The position numbers and the translations under genes are program-made. From Lunularia cruciata (taxonomy: Eukaryota; Streptophyta; Marchantiopsida; Lunulariales; Lunulariaceae), in assembly GCA_948567375.1 (NCBI GenBank), contig OX419755.1, positions 65,104,944-65,168,943 on the forward strand: DNA of 64,000 nucleotides, written 5' to 3'. Below, in pieces: positions 59,914 to 64,000 of the stretch. The notes under the pieces are model-generated. The model had not been told where the DNA came from. It saw only the letters and a program-made list of their open reading frames with translations, and made no database searches. Each line of letters opens with the position of its first letter. Position 1 is the stretch's first letter.

Positions 59914-60350
59914 TGTAACAGACTGAGACCGAGGAGAGAAATAAGAGAATGGAAGCTCACATTGGAACATTTGAATGAGAGAAAACTATGAATGCCTAGC
60001 ATGAGCTTCATCTCTTGTATTTATAGGGATCATCCAAGGCTCTTGAGAAGCTTCTCAAGAAGCTTCCAAGAGTCATTTTCTTGGAATGCAAGCCAAATTA
60101 AATTGGGAAGCTTCTCAAGAAGCTTGCTTCTAGGAGTTGTTTACTTGGCATGCAAGCTAAGCTAGTTGGAAGCTTCTTGAAGCTTCTAGAAGCTTCCTTC
60201 TAGAAGCTACCTACTTGTGGTGCAAGTTAAGCTAGCCAAGAAGCCTCCCAAGAAGCTTCCTAGATACTTCTAGAATATTTTAGGCTAATTTGTTTTAATT
60301 GCTACTTTGTTAACCCTACTAACGTTGTTGTTAAACTCCATATTGTTACA
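59914..60350 (-). repeat. 3' LTR of element 6
   Basis: This 437-bp LTR of the element 1/2 family has TATTTATA (TATAAATA on minus) at 60018-60025, the CTTGAGAAGCTTCTCAAG palindrome near 60041, and a six-unit heat-shock-element array (60169-60196). AGCAATGGGAGAATA abuts it as the polypurine tract. Confidence 0.9.
60169..60196. promoter_or_regulatory. Six-pentamer heat-shock-element-like array
   Basis: GAA-gc-TTC-tt-GAA-gc-TTC-ta-GAA-gc-TTC: six alternating GAA/TTC cores at exact 5-bp spacing, the textbook form of a heat shock factor binding site (three cores suffice). It lies about 145 bp upstream of TATAAATA in minus-strand sense, inside U3. Binding is inferred from the motif only. Confidence 0.6.
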
Positions 60351-63300
60351 TATTCTCCCATTGCTAGTTGATGATATCCTCATCACTAGTGAAGCTTCAA
60401 ACTCCTAGATGGCCAATCATGCATACAAGAGATGAGAAAGAGGTGATGAAATGGATATCCTTTCCAAAGGACTTTGTACTCTGTATGTTGTTGATGGCCT
60501 CGTTGAATGTGTTGATGTGCAAAGATACAATCAACTTTGTACTCCTCATGATCATTGATAGGGACAAGAGGAGAGGGAGGTTGACTTAAGAGGAAAAAGA
60601 AGATGGGTTAGGAACAAAGGGTTTCATCTTGGAACATGAAAGACAGGATGGATGTGCATATAGCAAGGCAAGGCAAGTTGATAAGCAACAACAGAGACAA
60701 TTTAGGTGAGATCAAAGGATACTATCCAATTAGAGGCAATTTTACGAACTTGGGTATCAAGTGGGAGAGGAAGGTTATTGGATGAGAGCATGACCTTATC
60801 ACCAACTTAGAAGTTGAGATCACAATGATGGTGATCTGCATATTGTTTTTGTCGATTCTGAGCAACAAGGAGATGAGATTTGGCTTGTTGGATGGATTGG
60901 GAGATGGTGGTCAAGAAGGTGAAAGTATGAGGGACATGAGATGGAGAAGAAGCAAGAAGGGAATCTGGAACAAGTGGGTCTTGGCCAAAATTGAGAAAGA
61001 AATGAGAGAATCCGGTGCTTGCCTATTTAGAATTATTTTATGCAAACTCTGCAACTACAAGACATTCATCCCAATTGGCATGGTGAATGCTAATAAAGGC
61101 ACAAACTATATCTTCCAAAGTGTGATTTGCATGTTCAGTTTGTCCATCAGTTGAGTATGATAGGCCATGGACAAAGCAAGTTTGGTGCCAAGTATCTAGA
61201 AGAGTGCTTGCCAAAACTTTCCAATGAAGCAAGGATTATGGTCAAAGATGAGTACACATGGCATCCCATGATGCTTGAATACATTGTCAAAGTAGATTTG
61301 CACCAAGGTTGGAGCATGCACAATATCAACCATTGGTGCCAAATGGATTTGCTTACTAAGTTTATCCACAAACACCACAATTGTTGTGTGACCTTGCTTT
61401 GTCTTGGGCAAAGAGGTGATGAGATCTAATGTCACATGTTCCCAAAGAGTAGATGGAATGGGGAGTGGTTGAAGGAGTCCACTCAGTTTCTAGTTATTGG
61501 CCTTGTTGCATTGGCAACTCTCACATGATCAGACAAACTCCTAAACATCTCGTGCCATGTTGGGCCACCACCATTGGCGTTGGAGGGTACCCAAGGTCTT
61601 GTCCACACCCATGTGACCATTAATTAGTAAATCATGGGCTTCTTAAAGAAGCACAAGTCAAAGATCACCTTTGGCTAGAACATAGATCCGGTCCTCATAG
61701 AATAGAAGGCATTCCTTGAAGGAGAAGGTTTTGTACTCCTTATTGCATGCTATAAGATGACCATGTACCATCGAGGAGAAGGGATTGTAATACTCCGAGG
61801 ACAAGAGAAGAGAGAAAACACAGATTGCACACTCAAACATTCGATGCCCCAAGGGAGCACCTTCTCTTTATTATATAGACAAAGAGGATCTCCTCCAAGG
61901 AAGCTCCACCATAGGATTAGGGACATAGATAGGTGACATGTCAGCAAGCTCCACCCTTGGATTACTGACTTGGATGGGTGACCTGTCTGGTCTAGGTCCT
62001 ATCTGGTTGGTCAAACGAGCTTTGACCGGAGGGAATCTTTTAGGGAATCTTCTTGTAGGAATCTCAGAATCACATGAGTAAGGTACCATTGGAAAGCTCT
62101 CGACGAGACAAACCAGGGGGGAGGGAAGGCCAGCCTTTCCTCTGTTGGGGGGGGGGAGAATCTGCACATTTTCAAGGCCTAATTCATCCGTTTAGGCCTC
62201 CGAAATTGCCTTCAAAGATTTCAGGCATATTTCGGTTCCTACTCTATTAGTAGAAGTCCCCTTTTGGTGATACCTCTTTCTGATCTGTTTAGTCCATCAT
62301 GTGTAACATCCTTCCAGATGTTACCAAACCAATTCTCACCTTTAAATCATATGTCTAGCTATTGGTTCTAAGGTTCTCAAGTCTATTTCGGTTTCTGCCC
62401 TATTAGTAGAAGTACTCTTTTGGTGATACTTCTATCTGATCTATTTTGACCATCATGTATAACATCATTCTAGATGTTACTAAACCAAATTTCACATCTA
62501 GATCATATGGCTAACCCTTGGTATTACAGGGATCTTGTTGTAGAGATGACCAAAACTCATTTTGGATCTTGGAGTCGATTGATACCATCGTAATTGCTGT
62601 TGTGATAAGAGAAAGAGACTTCAAATCAGGTCTTCATGATAGGGCATCAAGGATGACATGGAACTGACATGGTTTGTACTCAAGTTTGATGTTAAACAAT
62701 TGGAGTTGCACCCTCCATCGATGATATCTACTCTTCATGTGTTCCAAGTGTAAGGTCTACAACAATGGTTTGTGATTAGTTCACATGATCACTTGTTTTC
62801 CTAAGAGGTAATACCTCCATACCTTGGTGGCATATACCATTACAAGTTGTTCCTGATCTTGAGCAGAGTAATTTCTTTCAGCTGTTTTAGTCGGTGAGAC
62901 ACAAAGACAATGGAATGTAGTCCATTTGGGAATTCTTGTTGCAACACGGCTCTAATTGCAAAGTTAGAAGCATCAAAATCAACCACACAAGGTAGCTAAG
63001 GATCATATGGTTGAAGAATGAGTCTTGAAGACACCATATGTTTCAACTTCTGGAATGCTTCTTTGTGCTTAGTGGTCCATTGAAAGCTCAAGTTCTTTCC
63101 CAAGAGGTCAGTCAATGGTGCAGCCACATGAGCATAATAGTGGATGAACAGTTGGTAAAAATTGGCCAATCTATTAATGCCCATACTTCTATAGCATCCT
63201 TCAAAGTAGGCCAATCAATAGTGGCTTTGATTTTCTCCTCTTCCATCTTGATTCCTTTCAATGAGATCTTGTGGCCCAAGAAGATAACTTCCTTCTTGGG

Positions 63301-64000
63301 CCAAAAGGCACACTTTGACTTTTGGCAATAAAATTTCCATTGTCGTAATCGTCTTAGGTCTTCTCACACGTGATTCACATGTTTTGCCTCTATCTTGTTA
63401 TAGATTAAGATATCATCCAAGAACACCACCACGTACCAATCCAATAGTCTATCCAACAACCAATGTATCTGATCCATGAAGACTATTGGAGCATTAGTGA
63501 GCCCAAAAGGTAGAGCTCTCCACTCAAAATGCACATACCTTGTGCAAAAGGTAAGCTTTTTCACATCCTCCCTATCAATGAGGATTTGCCAATAGCTATT
63601 GCAAAGATCCAACTTAGAGAAGTATCATGCTCCACTCAATTGATCAAGCAAATCATTGATCCAAGGCAAGGGATATGCATTCTTAATTGTTTGCTTATTG
63701 AGCCTATGGTAATCAATATAGAAATGAAGTCCTCCATCCTTCTTTGGAACAAATAGTACCGGTGCTCCCCAAGGAGAGGTATTATGTCATATGAAGTCCT
63801 TTTCCAACAACTCCATAAGTGTTATTTTCAACTCCTCCAACTCTTTTGGTGAGAGCCAATACATTGGTCTATTCACTAGAGTACTCCCTGGTAATAACTC
63901 AATCTTGAAGGGCATACCACGATCGGAGGGTAATCCCTTTGGCAAATCATCCAAAAACTCTTGAACTATCTGATCAACCATTGCTTGATGAGGCTCTTGG
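60351..64000 (-). pseudogene. Element 6 pol with chromodomain, partial and decayed
   Basis: Minus strand, from the right edge: RT N-terminal part 63981-63787 (EFLDDLPKGLPSDRGMPFKI, LSPKELEELK), RT core to 63364 (ALPFGLTNAPIVFMDQ, intact FLDDILIYN), RNase H about 63214-62830 (FQWTTKHKEAFQKLKHM), the solo-LTR interruption, integrase zinc region about 61780-61660, integrase core 61435-61030 (DLITSLPKTKQGHTTIVVFV, DKLSKQIHLAP, STDGQTEHANHTLEDI), and chromodomain remnant about 60590-60370 (WKGYP). Frameshifts occur throughout. Confidence 0.85.
61796..62529 (-). mobile_element. Solo LTR of family X inside element 6
   Basis: 734 bp, TGTAATACTCCGAGG to TTGGTATTACA, very close to the element 4 LTRs and with the same doubled 3' block and G-tract. 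Flanked by a perfect GGGAT duplication (61791-61795, 62530-62534). Removing it restores collinearity with element 1 across the integrase region. It arose by LTR-LTR recombination of a full insertion. Confidence 0.95.

Larger units (their letters stand above)
59914..64000 (-). mobile_element. Element 6: Ty3/gypsy chromovirus, element 1/2 family, runs off window
   Basis: The 3' LTR 59914-60350 (TGTAACAGACTGAGACC to TATTGTTACA) is followed on the minus strand by chromodomain, integrase, RNase H and RT sequence collinear with element 1; the 5' part lies beyond the window. It is inserted in element 5 after GAAAG (59909-59913), the candidate target duplication whose partner is out of view. A family X solo LTR (61796-62529) interrupts its pol region. 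Confidence 0.9.

Overview
This is nuclear DNA of a plant. Two genes with GT-AG introns and typical plant architecture sit in a landscape of decayed Ty3/gypsy chromoviruses, AT microsatellites and a pogo/Tigger-type DNA transposon. The overall look (moderate-GC gene islands, AT-rich repeat-filled intergenic DNA, chromodomain gypsy elements with initiator-Met tRNA primer sites) suggests a bryophyte such as a Physcomitrium-like moss. The species is an inference and nothing here proves it. Layout: (1) 1-4.9 kb is gene-like in composition and holds one confident gene on the minus strand, a three-exon NHL/LEA_2 membrane protein at 2778-3832. (2) 4.9-8.7 kb is repeat-derived: a diverged head-to-tail duplication of about 1.3-1.7 kb, a near-perfect 38-bp-arm hairpin found only in the second copy, and two long TA microsatellites. 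(3) 8.9-16.4 kb is a dead Tigger/pogo-like transposon (CENP-B/DDE_1 transposase) interrupted by a minus-strand gypsy chromovirus (element 1, flanked by AACTT on both sides). (4) 16.4-34.8 kb is AT-rich and holds a MITE-like inverted-repeat unit, a plus-strand chromovirus of the same family (element 2, flanked by ATCTA), a gag-only fragment, a fragment of another gypsy family (family Z) carrying a tRNA-like box A/box B stretch, and a solo LTR. (5) 34.85-42.8 kb is a second gene island with an 11-exon plus-strand gene at 35759-39854, recognised as the plant homologue of TELO2-interacting protein 2 (TTI2). (6) 43.8-64 kb is a stack of gypsy elements. Family Z element 3 is on the plus strand. Next comes an older gag fragment (element 5), split by the nearly full-length element 4 (TSD TGGTG) and again by element 6. 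Element 6 runs off the window and itself carries a solo LTR with a GGGAT duplication. Host functions: the TTI2 homologue would act in the TTT co-chaperone complex that matures PI3K-like kinases such as TOR and ATM. The NHL protein is a membrane-anchored LEA_2 protein. All the transposon genes carry frameshifts or stops and look inactive. The most interesting signals are the heat-shock-element arrays in the U3 of the element 1/2/6 LTR family, a deletion-junction repeat amplified in element 2, and the tRNA-like promoter boxes in the family Z leader.
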